Assembly (NCBI GenBank): GCA_006438735.1 | Contig: RCZF01000006.1 | Span: 80,723 to 144,722, forward strand | Source of the DNA: Sphingomonas koreensis | GTDB taxonomy: Bacteria; Pseudomonadota; Alphaproteobacteria; Sphingomonadales; Sphingomonadaceae | Length of the DNA stretch: 64,000 nt | Reading direction: 5' to 3' | Shown here: positions 21,592 through 30,547 of the stretch, one piece after another | Numbering within the stretch: position 1 is the stretch's first letter | Layout of the letters: each line of letters starts with the position of its first letter | The notes under the pieces: model-generated | What the model saw: the letters and a program-made list of their open reading frames with translations, nothing else | Database searches by the model: none | Told to the model about the DNA's origin: nothing | Position numbers and translations under genes: made by a program

Positions 21592-22599
21592 ATGAAACTC
21601 GCCAGCTTGAAGCAGGGTCGCGACGGCCAGCTCGTCGTCGTGTCGAACGATCTCGCCTGGTATGCCGATGCCGGGCATATCGCGCCGACGCTGCAGGCCG
21701 CGCTCGACGATTGGGCGCGTATCGAGCCCGATCTGCGCAACCTCGCGATCGATCTCGAGCATGGCACCATTCCGCGCGAACGCTTCCACGAGCATGACGC
21801 CGCGTCGCCGCTGCCGCGCGCTTATCAATGGGCGGACGGCTCGGCTTATGTGAACCATGTCGCCTTGGTGCGGCAGGCGCGCAACGCCGATATGCCCGAC
21901 AGCTTTTGGCACGATCCGCTGATGTATCAGGGCGGATCGGACGGCTTCCTGGGGCCGCGCGACGCGATACCCTTGAACGACGAGGAGTGGGGCTGCGATC
22001 TCGAGGCCGAGGTGGTGGTCGTCACCGGTGACGTGCCGCTCGGCGCGAGCCGCGACGAGGCGTTGGCGGCGGTCCTGCTGATCGGGCTGACCAACGACGT
22101 GAGCTTGCGCAACCTCATCCCCGGCGAGCTTGCCAAGGGCTTCGGCTTTTTCCAGTCGAAGCCGGCGAGCGCCTTTTCGCCGGTGTTCGTCACCCCCGAT
22201 GCGCTCGGCGATTGGTGGAAGGACGGCAAGCTCCACCGCAAGCTGATGGTCGATCTCAACGGCCAGCCGTTCGGCCGCGCCGAAGCGGGCGAGGACATGA
22301 CCTTCGATTTCGGGATCCTCGTCGCGCACGCTGCCAAAAGCCGCAAATTGGGCGCCGGAACGATCGTCGGATCGGGCACCGTGTCTAACCGCGACGCAGG
22401 CGGCGGCCCGGGCAAGCCGATCGCCGACGGCGGGGTAGGCTATTCGTGCCTCGCCGAGGTGCGGACGGTGGAGACGATCCAGTCGGGAAAGGCGACGACG
22501 GACTTCCTCAAGGCGGGCGACACGGTTCGCATCTGGGCGGAGGACGATCATCATCACCCGATCTTCGGGGTGATCGAGCAGACCGTCGAGGCAGGCTGA
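21592..22599 (+). CDS. Fumarylacetoacetate hydrolase family protein
   Basis: C-C hydrolase of the FAH superfamily, 335 residues. ATG 21592 is preceded by AGGAG at 21582-21586. The C-terminal catalytic domain contains WGCDLEAEVVVVTGDVP (metal-binding Glu residues), GLTNDVSLRNLIPGELAKGF and FFQSKPASAFSPVFVTPD. The N-terminal half is the SH3-like cap domain of true fumarylacetoacetase-like members. It may act in aromatic amino-acid breakdown, but no homogentisate genes are near, so the substrate is open. It is divergent from the methyltransferase gene and followed by a palindromic element. Confidence 0.85.
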   Translation: MKLASLKQGRDGQLVVVSNDLAWYADAGHIAPTLQAALDDWARIEPDLRNLAIDLEHGTIPRERFHEHDAASPLPRAYQWADGSAYVNHVALVRQARNADMPDSFWHDPLMYQGGSDGFLGPRDAIPLNDEEWGCDLEAEVVVVTGDVPLGASRDEALAAVLLIGLTNDVSLRNLIPGELAKGFGFFQSKPASAFSPVFVTPDALGDWWKDGKLHRKLMVDLNGQPFGRAEAGEDMTFDFGILVAHAAKSRKLGAGTIVGSGTVSNRDAGGGPGKPIADGGVGYSCLAEVRTVETIQSGKATTDFLKAGDTVRIWAEDDHHHPIFGVIEQTVEAG

Positions 22600-22605
22600 C
22601 CCTTC

Positions 22606-22711
22606 CGTCATCCCCGCGAAAGCGGGGACCCATCTTGCGAGAGTGCCTCAATCACGAGGGTCGTGATGCCGACGGCTAGGGAGATGGGTCCCCGCCTTCG
22701 CGGGGATGACG
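22606..22711. repeat. Palindromic repeat element (copy c)
   Basis: Arms 22606-22636 (starts CGTCATCCCCGCGAA) and 22681-22711 (ends CGCGGGGATGACG) are inverted copies with a few mismatches around a 44-base centre. It lies just after the FAH-family gene. Confidence 0.87.
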
Positions 22712-22838
22712 AGGCGGTGGGTGGCCGGCGGCCTCGCCGCCGTGACTCGCCAGAGCGCTTGAAATTTTATAACAAGGCGGCGAAAGGCGATTCCGCGCGT
22801 TGTCGAACGACGTGGAGCGCAGATAATCTGGAGAGAGC

Positions 22839-24122
22839 ATGGCAAGCGAAACGCGCGCCAATCTGAAGCCGCTGTCGTTGCACGTGCCGGAACCCAAGTT
22901 CCGCCCCGGCGACGCGGTCGATTTCGCAGAAGTCGATGTGCCGCCGGCAGGATCGGCAAGGCGGCCCGACACTGCCGAGAATGCGCAAGGGTTCAGCGAC
23001 CTCGCCTATACGCTGGTCCGCGTGCTCGACGAACAGGGCAGAGCAGTCGGGCCTTGGGATCCCAAGCTGTCGCCCGATATGCTGCGCCGCATGTTGCGCA
23101 GCATGGCGCTGACCCGCGCGTTCGACGAACGCATGTTCCGCGCGCAGCGGCAGGGCAAGACCAGCTTCTACATGAAGTGCACCGGCGAGGAGGCGGTGGC
23201 GGTGGCGGCGGCCTATGCGCTCGATCGCGACGACATGTGCTTCCCATCGTATCGCCAGCAGGGCCTGCTGATCGCGCGCGATTGGGACATGGTCGACATG
23301 ATGAACCAGATCTATTCGAACAAGGGCGATCGGCTGCAGGGCAAGCAGTTGCCGATCATGTATTCGACCAAATCGGGCAGCTTCTTCTCGATCTCGGGCA
23401 ACCTCGCGACGCAATATCCGCAAGCCGTCGGCTGGGCGATGGCGAGCGCGGCAAAAGGCGACACGCGGATCGCGGCGACGTGGTGCGGCGAGGGCAGTAC
23501 GGCGGAGGGCGATTTCCACTCCGCTTGCACCTTCGCATCCGTATACCGCGCGCCGGTGATCCTCAACGTCGTCAATAACCAATGGGCGATTTCGAGCTTC
23601 TCGGGGTTTGCGGGCGCCGAATCGACCACCTTCGCGGCGCGGGCGATCGGCTATGGCATCGCCGGGCTCAGGGTCGATGGCAACGACGCCCTGGCGGTCT
23701 ATGCGGCGACCTTATGGGCCGCCGAGCGCGCGCGGACCAATCAGGGACCGACGCTGATCGAGCATTTCACCTATCGCGCCGAAGGTCATTCGACCTCGGA
23801 CGACCCGACCCAATATCGCTCCGCCGGCGAACCGACTGCCTGGCCGCTCGGCGATCCGATCGCGCGGTTGAAGGAACATCTGATCCAGCTCGGCGAATGG
23901 GACGAGGAGCGCCAGAAGGCGATGGACCTCGAACTCGCCGAACAGGTCAAGACTGCGCAGAAAGAGGCCGAGAAGAACGGCATCCTCGGCCACGGGCTGC
24001 ACCAGCCGCTCGATACGCTGTTCGAGGGGGTCTATGAGGACATGCCCTGGCATCTGCGCGAGCAGCAGCAGCAGATGATGGCCGAAGAAGAGGCCAGCGG
24101 CCGGCCGTGGGCGCGGAAGTGA
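22839..24122 (+). CDS. bkdA1: Branched-chain 2-oxoacid dehydrogenase E1 alpha subunit
   Basis: Thiamine-diphosphate-dependent decarboxylation of 2-oxoisovalerate and its relatives, together with the beta subunit. The 427-residue protein has the long N-terminal arm typical of the branched-chain enzyme rather than pyruvate dehydrogenase (LSLHVPEPKFRPGDAVDF). It then shows SMALTRAFDERMFRAQRQGK, the ThDP/Mg motif GEGSTAEGDFH ending in NNQWAIS, and the phosphorylation-loop-like YRAEGHSTSDDPTQYR. GGAGAGAG precedes ATG 22839. It is first of the operon bkdA1-bkdA2-bkdB; E3 is not in the window. Confidence 0.93.
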   Translation: MASETRANLKPLSLHVPEPKFRPGDAVDFAEVDVPPAGSARRPDTAENAQGFSDLAYTLVRVLDEQGRAVGPWDPKLSPDMLRRMLRSMALTRAFDERMFRAQRQGKTSFYMKCTGEEAVAVAAAYALDRDDMCFPSYRQQGLLIARDWDMVDMMNQIYSNKGDRLQGKQLPIMYSTKSGSFFSISGNLATQYPQAVGWAMASAAKGDTRIAATWCGEGSTAEGDFHSACTFASVYRAPVILNVVNNQWAISSFSGFAGAESTTFAARAIGYGIAGLRVDGNDALAVYAATLWAAERARTNQGPTLIEHFTYRAEGHSTSDDPTQYRSAGEPTAWPLGDPIARLKEHLIQLGEWDEERQKAMDLELAEQVKTAQKEAEKNGILGHGLHQPLDTLFEGVYEDMPWHLREQQQQMMAEEEASGRPWARK

Positions 24123-24143
24123 TGCACGGCCTCAAAACCGCAT

Positions 24144-24239
24144 CGTCACCCCGGACTTGTTCCGGGGTCCACCGGGCCAGGTATCCGCAGGCTGCCGATT
24201 TTGCGGCACGGTGGATGCCGGAACAAGTCCGGCATGACG
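24144..24239. repeat. Palindromic repeat element (copy d)
   Basis: 29-base arms 24144-24172 and 24211-24239 are inverted copies with a few mismatches, with core CCGGACTTGTTCCGG in place of CCCGCGAAAGCGGG. It occupies nearly the whole gap between bkdA1 and bkdA2 and is co-transcribed. Confidence 0.83.
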
Positions 24240-24264
24240 AGAATAAGATCGCGGAGTGCGTATC

Positions 24265-25341
24265 GTGAGCGACCTCATCGAAGAACAGGACCGCATCGCC
24301 CCCACCCCCGAGCGCGAGGGCGATACGGCGCGGATGAACATGATCCAGGCGATCAATTCCGCGATGGACGTGATGATGGATCGCGACCCCGGCGTGATCG
24401 TGATGGGCGAGGATGTCGGTTATTTCGGCGGCGTGTTCCGCGCCACCGCCGGCTTGCAGGCCAAATACGGCAAGACCCGCGTGTTCGATACGCCGATCAC
24501 CGAATGCGGCATCATCGGGGTCGCGGTCGGCATGGGCGCCTACGGCCTGCGCCCGGTGCCCGAAATCCAGTTTGCCGATTACATCTATCCCGCGCTCGAT
24601 CAGCTGGTCAGCGAGGCGGCGCGGCTGCGCTACCGTTCCGCAGGCGAGTTCACCGCGCCGATCACGGTGCGCTCGCCGTTTGGCGGCGGCATCTTCGGCG
24701 GGCAGACGCACAGCCAGAGCCCCGAGGGCATTTTCACCCACGTGTCGGGGCTGAAGACGGTGATCCCGTCGACGCCCTATGACGCCAAGGGCCTGCTGAT
24801 CGCCGCGATCGAGGATAACGATCCGACGATCTTCTTCGAGCCCAAGCGCATCTACAACGGCCCGTTCGACGGCTATTGGGATCGGCCCACCAAGAACTGG
24901 TCCGGCCATCCGGCGGGCGAAGTGCCGACTGGCTATTACCGCATCCCGCTGGGCAAGGCGAACATCGTCCGGGCCGGCGAGGCGCTGACGATCCTCGCCT
25001 ACGGCACGATGGTCCATGTCGCGCGCGCGGTGGTCGAGGAAGCCGGCGTCGATGCCGAGATCGTCGATCTGCGCACGCTCGTGCCGCTCGATATCGAGAC
25101 GATCGAGGCGTCGGTGAAGAAAACCGGCCGCTGCATGATCGTCCATGAGGCGACGCGCACCAGCGGCTTCGGCTCCGAGCTCTCGGCGCTGGTGCAGGAA
25201 CGCTGCTTCTACCATCTCGAAGCCCCGATCGAGCGCGTCACCGGCTTCGACACACCCTATCCGCACAGCCTCGAATGGGCCTATTTCCCCGGCCCCGTCC
25301 GCATCGGCGAGGCGCTCAAGAAGATCATGAAGGACGCATAA
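24265..25341 (+). CDS. bkdA2: Branched-chain 2-oxoacid dehydrogenase E1 beta subunit
   Basis: Beta partner of E1, 358 residues. MNMIQAINSAMDVMMDRDP, GEDVGYFGGVFRATAGLQ and FDTPITECGIIGVAVGMGA are the pyrimidine-binding transketolase-type signatures. DLRTLVPLDIETIEASVKKT belongs to the C-terminal domain. I chose GTG 24265 because GGAG at 24253-24256 is eight bases upstream; another GTG at 24256 is too close to it. The stop TAA overlaps the ATG of bkdB by one base, so the two are translationally coupled. Confidence 0.93.
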   Translation: MSDLIEEQDRIAPTPEREGDTARMNMIQAINSAMDVMMDRDPGVIVMGEDVGYFGGVFRATAGLQAKYGKTRVFDTPITECGIIGVAVGMGAYGLRPVPEIQFADYIYPALDQLVSEAARLRYRSAGEFTAPITVRSPFGGGIFGGQTHSQSPEGIFTHVSGLKTVIPSTPYDAKGLLIAAIEDNDPTIFFEPKRIYNGPFDGYWDRPTKNWSGHPAGEVPTGYYRIPLGKANIVRAGEALTILAYGTMVHVARAVVEEAGVDAEIVDLRTLVPLDIETIEASVKKTGRCMIVHEATRTSGFGSELSALVQERCFYHLEAPIERVTGFDTPYPHSLEWAYFPGPVRIGEALKKIMKDA

Positions 25342-26687
25342 TGAGCCGCTTTACCTTCAAGCTGCCGGACATCGGCGAAGGCATTTCCGAGGCCGAGATC
25401 GTCGCCTGGCACGTCGCGGTGGGCGACCGCGTCGAGGAAGATCAGCAGATCGCCGACATGATGACCGACAAGGCGACGGTTGAGATGGAATCGCCGGTTT
25501 CGGGCACCGTCGTCGAGCTGGCGGGCGAGGTCGGCGATCAGGTGTCGATCGGCGCGGCGCTGGTAGTGATCGAGACCGATGGCGCGGTCGAGGTCGACGA
25601 GGTGAAGGCGCAGCCGGCGACCGACGAGCAGCAAGAAGTCGCGGCGCAATACGAAGCAGAAAATCCCGGCGTCGAGGAAGAGGTTGCCGCTGCGCCTCAA
25701 CCAGCAACACCCACCCCGGCGAAGGCCGGGGCCCAGGTGGGAGACGTACGTGGCGACACGCAGCGCTCCGGTATTTCTGATGCCGATGCTGGGCCCCCGC
25801 CTTCGCCGGGGAAGGAAGGTATAGAGAAGCCGGCATTGGCTTCCCCCGCGGTGCGCGCCCGCGCGCATGATCTCGGCATCGATCTGGCGCAGGTGAAGGC
25901 CGATGGCGACCGCGTCCGCCACGCCGATCTCGACGCGTTCCTGCGTTACGGGTCGGGCGAAGGCTACCACGCGCCCCACGCCAGCCGCGCGCGCGCCGAC
26001 GAGAGCGTCAAGGTGATCGGCATGCGCCGCCGCATCGCCGAGAACATGGCGGCGTCCAAGCGCGCGATCCCGCATTTTACCTATGTCGAGGAAATCGACG
26101 TCACCGCGCTCGAAGAGATGCGCGCGGACCTGAACGCCAATCGCGGCCCGCGACCCAAGCTCACCATGCTGCCAATGCTGATCGCCGCGATCTGCAAGGC
26201 GATCCCCGATTTCCCGATGATCAACGCGCGCTATGACGACGAGGCGGGCGTGGTGACGCGCCATGGCCAGGTCCATCTGGGCATGGCGACGCAGACCGAC
26301 GCCGGGCTGATGGTCCCCGTCATCCGCGACGCGCAAGACCGGAACGTCTGGCAGCTCGCGACCGAGATCGGCCGCCTCGCCGACGCCGCACGCACCGGCA
26401 AGGCGAAAAGCGAAGAACTGTCGGGATCGACCCTCACCGTCACGTCGCTGGGGCCGCTCGGCGGCATCGCCACGACGCCGGTGATCAATCGTCCCGAAGT
26501 GGCGATCATCGGCCCCAACAAGATCGTCGAGCGCCCGGTTTTCGACGGCGACGAAATCCGCCGCGCCAAGTTGATGAACCTGTCGATCAGCTGCGATCAC
26601 CGCGTCGTCGACGGCTGGGACGCGGCGAGTTTCGTCCAGGCGCTGAAGAAATTGCTCGAGACGCCCGTGCTGCTGTTCGCCGATTGA
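25341..26687 (+). CDS. bkdB: Branched-chain 2-oxoacid dehydrogenase E2 (lipoamide acyltransferase) with repeat-encoded linker
   Basis: Core acyltransferase, 448 residues. The N-terminal lipoyl domain carries the lipoylated Lys44 in MMTDKATVEMESP. An Ala/Glu/Pro linker follows, then the peripheral-subunit-binding domain (SPAVRARAHDLGIDLAQV, about 172-210). The catalytic domain ends SISCDHRVVDGWDAASFV, with the His/Asp catalytic pair. The linker (about residues 125-157) is encoded by a palindromic repeat element at 25714-25811, inserted in frame. The added stretch reads PTPAKAGAQVGDVRG and onward to GPPPSPGKEG, flexible and charged, so domain function is probably kept. Confidence 0.93.
   Translation: MSRFTFKLPDIGEGISEAEIVAWHVAVGDRVEEDQQIADMMTDKATVEMESPVSGTVVELAGEVGDQVSIGAALVVIETDGAVEVDEVKAQPATDEQQEVAAQYEAENPGVEEEVAAAPQPATPTPAKAGAQVGDVRGDTQRSGISDADAGPPPSPGKEGIEKPALASPAVRARAHDLGIDLAQVKADGDRVRHADLDAFLRYGSGEGYHAPHASRARADESVKVIGMRRRIAENMAASKRAIPHFTYVEEIDVTALEEMRADLNANRGPRPKLTMLPMLIAAICKAIPDFPMINARYDDEAGVVTRHGQVHLGMATQTDAGLMVPVIRDAQDRNVWQLATEIGRLADAARTGKAKSEELSGSTLTVTSLGPLGGIATTPVINRPEVAIIGPNKIVERPVFDGDEIRRAKLMNLSISCDHRVVDGWDAASFVQALKKLLETPVLLFAD
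25714..25811. repeat. Palindromic repeat element inside bkdB (copy e)
   Basis: Arms 25714-25736 and 25789-25811 are inverted 23-mers with one mismatch (CCCCGGCGAAGGC then GGGGCCCAG on the left). The 52-base centre has no stop in the bkdB frame. Same outline as copies b, c and f. It encodes the linker between the lipoyl and subunit-binding domains. Confidence 0.9.
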
Positions 26688-26697
26688 ACCACGGCCT

Positions 26698-26717
26698 CTC
26701 CCGCCGAGCCGCGGGAG
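26698..26717 (+). promoter_or_regulatory. Hairpin covering a ribosome-binding region
   Basis: CTCCCGC, six bases, GCGGGAG form a 7-bp stem that starts 11 bases after the bkdB stop. Its right arm contains most of the GGGAGGG that would serve the next gene. It may attenuate read-through translation or act as a weak terminator. Confidence 0.4.
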
Positions 26718-26733
26718 GGTGTATGCCGGCGTG

Positions 26734-27363
26734 ATGGACAGTCTCTCCGTTCCGGCGCGCGCCGCCGCGGCCGCCGTTACCCTGATCGGCTGGGCAGGGT
26801 TGGCGGTGCAGTTCGACGCAAGCCTCGCGATCGACGGCGCGGTCGGCCATACCTTGTGGGTGATGCTGCGCTATTTCACGATCGTCGCCAATCTGCTGCT
26901 GGCGATCGTGATGACCGGCGTCGCGCTGGGCCGGACGGGCGCCGCGCGGCCGATCTGGCTCGGCGGCGTGACGATCGCGATCCTGCTCGTCGGCGTGGTC
27001 TATGCCCTGCTGCTGCGCGGCATGATCGAGCTGAGCGGTGGGGCGAAGCTCGCCGATCTGTTGCTCCACACCGTCACGCCGATCCTAGCGCCCCTCTGGT
27101 GGCTGACGCTGGCGCCGAAGGGTGGCTTGCGCTGGCGCGATCCGCTGATCTGGGCGGTGTTGCCGCTGGCCTATTTCTCCTATGCGCTCGCCCGCGGCGG
27201 GATCGAGGGGCTTTACGCTTATCCGTTCATGGACGTGGCGCGGCTTGGCTGGGGCCAGACGCTTCTTAACGCGGCGGCGATGGCGATCGGTTTTTTCGTC
27301 GCCGGGGCGGCGCTGGTGTGGATCGATCAACGGCTGGCGCGGACCATGCGCCGCCAGCGGTGA
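26734..27363 (+). CDS. Pr6Pr-like integral membrane protein
   Basis: A 209-residue membrane protein with about six hydrophobic helices. LRYFTIVANLLLAIVMTGVA, LLLHTVTPILAPLWWL and LPLAYFSYALARGGIEGLYAYPFMDV match the Pr6Pr family of six-helix proteins of unknown function. The start is uncertain: ATG 26734, GTG 26731 or GTG 26719 are all in frame after GGGAGGG, and I prefer 26734. It follows bkdB on the same strand after 46 bases. There is no evidence that it acts in branched-chain metabolism. Confidence 0.7.
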   Translation: MDSLSVPARAAAAAVTLIGWAGLAVQFDASLAIDGAVGHTLWVMLRYFTIVANLLLAIVMTGVALGRTGAARPIWLGGVTIAILLVGVVYALLLRGMIELSGGAKLADLLLHTVTPILAPLWWLTLAPKGGLRWRDPLIWAVLPLAYFSYALARGGIEGLYAYPFMDVARLGWGQTLLNAAAMAIGFFVAGAALVWIDQRLARTMRRQR

Positions 27364-27394
27364 CGCCGGGCCCGCGCTTGCCTTCTGAACGATT

Positions 27395-28174
27395 TTATCC
27401 CTGCCGCGCCTTTTGCAGCGAGCCGGCGATGCGGCGGGCGAGGCCGCGCGGGGTAAAGCGGATCGAGCCGGCCGCGACTTTGTTCATCCCGCCCGAAACC
27501 ATCACCGCGCGATTGGCCTTCAACGCCTTCAAACCGTCGGCGACGACCTTTTGCGGATCGCTGGCGAAGCGTTTGAACAACTCGCTGTCGCCCATGTCGG
27601 CAATCTCGGCGAATTCGGTGCGCGTCGGCCCCGGGCATAACGCCGACACGCGCACGCCGCGATCCTTCACTTCTTCGTGCAGCGCCTCGGAAAAGCTCAG
27701 CACGAACGCCTTGGTGGCATAATAGACCGCCATCCACGGGCCCGGCTGGAACGCCGCGGTGGAGGCGACATTTAGGATCGCGCCGCGCTTTGCCGCCAGC
27801 ATGTCGGGCAGGAAGGCGTGGGTCAGCTCCATCAACGATCGGCAATTGAGATCGATCATCCGCGCCTGCATCTGGCGATCGAGGCCGGCGAACGCGCCGC
27901 GCGCGCCATAGCCGGCGTTGTTGACCAACAGATCGACGCTCAGCCCCTGCAGCGACACCGCCTCGACAACCTTGGCGACGGCATTTTTCTTGGCGAGATC
28001 GGCGACCAGCACATGCGCGCCGACGCCGTGTTTGGTGCGGATCAGCTGAGCGAGCTGATCGAGCCGATCGCGGCGGCGCGCGACGAGGATCACGTCATGC
28101 CCCTCGGCGGCCAGCGCCAGCGCGAAATGCGTGCCGAGCCCGGCGGACGCGCCGGTGATGAGGGCTGTGGTCAT
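27395..28174 (-). CDS. Short-chain dehydrogenase/reductase
   Basis: NAD(P)-dependent oxidoreductase of the classical SDR group, 259 residues. It has the nucleotide motif TGASAGLGTHFALAL, then ARRRDRL (an Arg after strand beta-2 suggests NADPH), NNAGYGARGAF, the catalytic Ser in LNVASTAAFQ and Tyr-Lys in VYYATKAFVLS. PGPTRTEF is also typical. I chose ATG 28174, which starts at the Rossmann motif; the longer frame adds 17 basic residues. It converges with the Pr6Pr-like gene. The substrate is not predictable; such SDRs are often close to acyl-CoA or lipid genes, and a thiolase gene lies upstream. Confidence 0.85.
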   Translation of the reverse strand: MTTALITGASAGLGTHFALALAAEGHDVILVARRRDRLDQLAQLIRTKHGVGAHVLVADLAKKNAVAKVVEAVSLQGLSVDLLVNNAGYGARGAFAGLDRQMQARMIDLNCRSLMELTHAFLPDMLAAKRGAILNVASTAAFQPGPWMAVYYATKAFVLSFSEALHEEVKDRGVRVSALCPGPTRTEFAEIADMGDSELFKRFASDPQKVVADGLKALKANRAVMVSGGMNKVAAGSIRFTPRGLARRIAGSLQKARQG

Positions 28175-28385
28175 GCGTCGGCTCCCGGCCTTCTCGCTCG
28201 TTCGACACGAGCGCAGGCGGACCAACTTACCCCGCGCTGGCGATGTAGTCGAGAAGCGGTTGGTCCGGATGCGGGACGGTGGAGGGCGGGCGCGCCGCGG
28301 CGAAGCCGCGTCGTCGGACGGCGCCGTCGCGCCGCCGGCCGATCGCGTAGCCGGAAGCGCGATTTAGCTTTGCCAAATCGGCGCG

Positions 28386-29582
28386 CTACGCGATTTCAAA
28401 CAGCCCTGCCGCGCCCATGCCGCCCGCCGTGCACATCGTGACGACGACATAGCGCACGCCGCGCTTGCGGCCTTCAATCAGCGCATGGCCGACGAGGCGG
28501 CTGCCGGTCATGCCGAACGGATGGCCGACCGCGATCGCGCCGCCGTTGACGTTGTATTTGTCGGGACCGATGCCGAGCGTATCGCGGCAATAGAGGCATT
28601 GGCTGGCGAAGGCTTCGTTGAGCTCCCACAGCCCGATGTCGCCGACCGACAAGCCGGCGCGCGCGAGCAGCTTGGGCACGGCGAACACCGGGCCGATGCC
28701 CATTTCGTCGGGCGCGCAGCCCGCCGCCTGGAAGCCGCGGTAGATGCCGAGGATTGGCCGGCCTTCGGCTTCGGCGGTGGCGCGGTCCATCAGGATCTGC
28801 GCCGATGCGCCGTCGGACAGCTGGCTGGCGTTGCCGGCGGTGACGTTTTCGCCCGGGCCGGTGAAGTCCCCGCCCGCCCAGACGGTCTTGAGCCCGGCGA
28901 GCGCCTCCTTGGTGGTGCCGGGGCGGATGCCCTCGTCCTGGGCGATCGTCACGGTTTCGCTGCCGGCGCGGGCGCCTTGTTTGTCGAACAGCGCTTTCTC
29001 AACGGTGATCGGCGCGATTTCCTCGGCGAAGGCGCCGGTTTCGAGGCCGCGGGCGGCGCGTTGCTGGCTTTCGGCGGCGTAAGCGTCCTGCGCGTCGCGG
29101 CTGATGCCATAGCGCTGCGCGACGATTTCGGCGGTTTCGATCATCGGGATATAGGCGGCAGGCTCGTGCGCGATCACGCTCTGATTGACAGAGCGCGGCG
29201 CGTCCTTGGTGACGGTCAGGCTGATCGACTCCATGCCGCCGGCGAGCGCGACGTCGACCTCGTCGGCGATGATTGAACGCGCCGCGAGCGCGATCGCAGT
29301 GAGGCCGGAGCCGCACTTGCGATCGAGCGTGAAGGCGGGCACCGATTGCGGCAGCGCGCCGGCGAACAGCGCCATCCGCCCGGCATTGCCGCCTTGCGTG
29401 CCCCATTGATTGCCGACGCCCCAGAACACGTCGTCGATCCGCGCCGGATCGATCCCGGCGCGCGCCACCGCGGCGTTCATCACATGGCCGGCGAGCACCG
29501 GCGCCTCGGTCGCATTGAACGCGCCGCGATAGGCCTTGCCGATGGCGGTACGGGCGGTCGAGACGATGGCGGCTTCGCGCAT
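28386..29582 (-). CDS. Thiolase family acetyl-CoA acyltransferase
   Basis: Thiolase of 398 residues. The nucleophile Cys is in [17 protein letters not shown], the GGMESISL block follows, and the C-terminal [19 protein letters not shown] and [13 protein letters not shown] carry the His and second Cys. ATG 29582 has GGAG about nine bases upstream; the frame is open further but runs into the palindromic element at 29742-29810. It differs clearly from the thiolase at 6056-7231 (for example CTAGGMG against CIGGGMG), so it probably serves beta-oxidation rather than PHA synthesis. Confidence 0.88.
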   Translation of the reverse strand: MREAAIVSTARTAIGKAYRGAFNATEAPVLAGHVMNAAVARAGIDPARIDDVFWGVGNQWGTQGGNAGRMALFAGALPQSVPAFTLDRKCGSGLTAIALAARSIIADEVDVALAGGMESISLTVTKDAPRSVNQSVIAHEPAAYIPMIETAEIVAQRYGISRDAQDAYAAESQQRAARGLETGAFAEEIAPITVEKALFDKQGARAGSETVTIAQDEGIRPGTTKEALAGLKTVWAGGDFTGPGENVTAGNASQLSDGASAQILMDRATAEAEGRPILGIYRGFQAAGCAPDEMGIGPVFAVPKLLARAGLSVGDIGLWELNEAFASQCLYCRDTLGIGPDKYNVNGGAIAVGHPFGMTGSRLVGHALIEGRKRGVRYVVVTMCTAGGMGAAGLFEIA

Positions 29583-29741
29583 GGGCAGGCTCTCCGGTTT
29601 TCGTATATCGGGTATGGGCTGCGATGTAGCGGCGCGGCGAGCCGATGAAAAGCCTGCACGGTTTCTCCACGGGGAGCCGATGATGGCTCGATCGAGGATC
29701 GGTATATCATACGCGTGGCGACCCATCGTCTCTTCTACCGT

Positions 29742-29810
29742 GTCATCCCCGCGAAGGCGGGGACCCATCTCGGGCGGCGGATGATGGGTCCCCGCTTTCG
29801 CGGGGATGAC
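29742..29810. repeat. Palindromic repeat element (copy f)
   Basis: Arms 29742-29771 (GTCATCCCCGCGAAGG...) and 29783-29810 (ends CGCGGGGATGAC) are inverted copies with few mismatches and a short 11-base centre. It lies in the divergent gap between the thiolase and the response regulator, near both promoters. Confidence 0.87.
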
Positions 29811-29845
29811 GAGTGTGGTTTGGTAGCCGTGACGCAGGAGGGACG

Positions 29846-30547
29846 ATGACCGGCCACCGCATTCTCGTCGTCGACGACGATCCGCATATCCGCGAGCTGC
29901 TCGCCTTCGCGCTGGCCAAGGCGGGGATGCACGTGCGCGAGGCCGAGGACGGAGCAGCGGCGCTCGCGGCGATCGCCGCGGAAATGCCCGGTCTGATGGT
30001 GCTCGACATCAACATGCCGCGGCTGAACGGGCTCGATCTGTGCCGGCAGTTGCGCAGCGGGGGCGGGGAGGGCGCGGCGCTGCCGATCCTGTTCCTTTCC
30101 TCGCGCGACGACGAGATCGACCGGATCGTCGGCATCGAGATCGGCGGCGACGATTATGTCGTGAAGCCGTTTAGCCCGCGCGAGGTGGTCGCGCGTGTCG
30201 GCGCAATCCTCAAGCGCGGGCGAGGACCTGCGGCCGAGCCGCCGGCGCGGATCACGCACCACCGGTTGAGCCTCGACCGTGAGGGTTGGGAGGCGTGTTG
30301 GGACGGCGCCCCCGTCGCCACCACCGCGACCGAATTTCAGCTGCTGCAGTTGCTCGCCAGCACGCCCGGCAAGGTGTTTTCGCGCGACGCGATCATCGAT
30401 CGGCTGCACGGACCGGGTTTTGCGATCACCGACCGCACGATCGACAGCCATATCCGCAACCTGCGCGCCAAGTTCGCGGCCATCGGCGGCGGCGACCTGA
30501 TCGAGACGCGCGCCGGGATCGGCTACCGCATCGGCGGCTGCGCTTGA
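29846..30547 (+). CDS. OmpR-family response regulator
   Basis: Two-component DNA-binding regulator, 233 residues. The receiver domain has [12 protein letters not shown] (acidic pocket), the phospho-acceptor Asp in [16 protein letters not shown] and the conserved Lys in [17 protein letters not shown]. The C-terminal winged helix contains [20 protein letters not shown] and [16 protein letters not shown] 29846 is preceded by AGGAGGG at 29837-29843. It is followed by its kinase with overlapping ends. The target is unknown. Confidence 0.93.
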   Translation: MTGHRILVVDDDPHIRELLAFALAKAGMHVREAEDGAAALAAIAAEMPGLMVLDINMPRLNGLDLCRQLRSGGGEGAALPILFLSSRDDEIDRIVGIEIGGDDYVVKPFSPREVVARVGAILKRGRGPAAEPPARITHHRLSLDREGWEACWDGAPVATTATEFQLLQLLASTPGKVFSRDAIIDRLHGPGFAITDRTIDSHIRNLRAKFAAIGGGDLIETRAGIGYRIGGCA

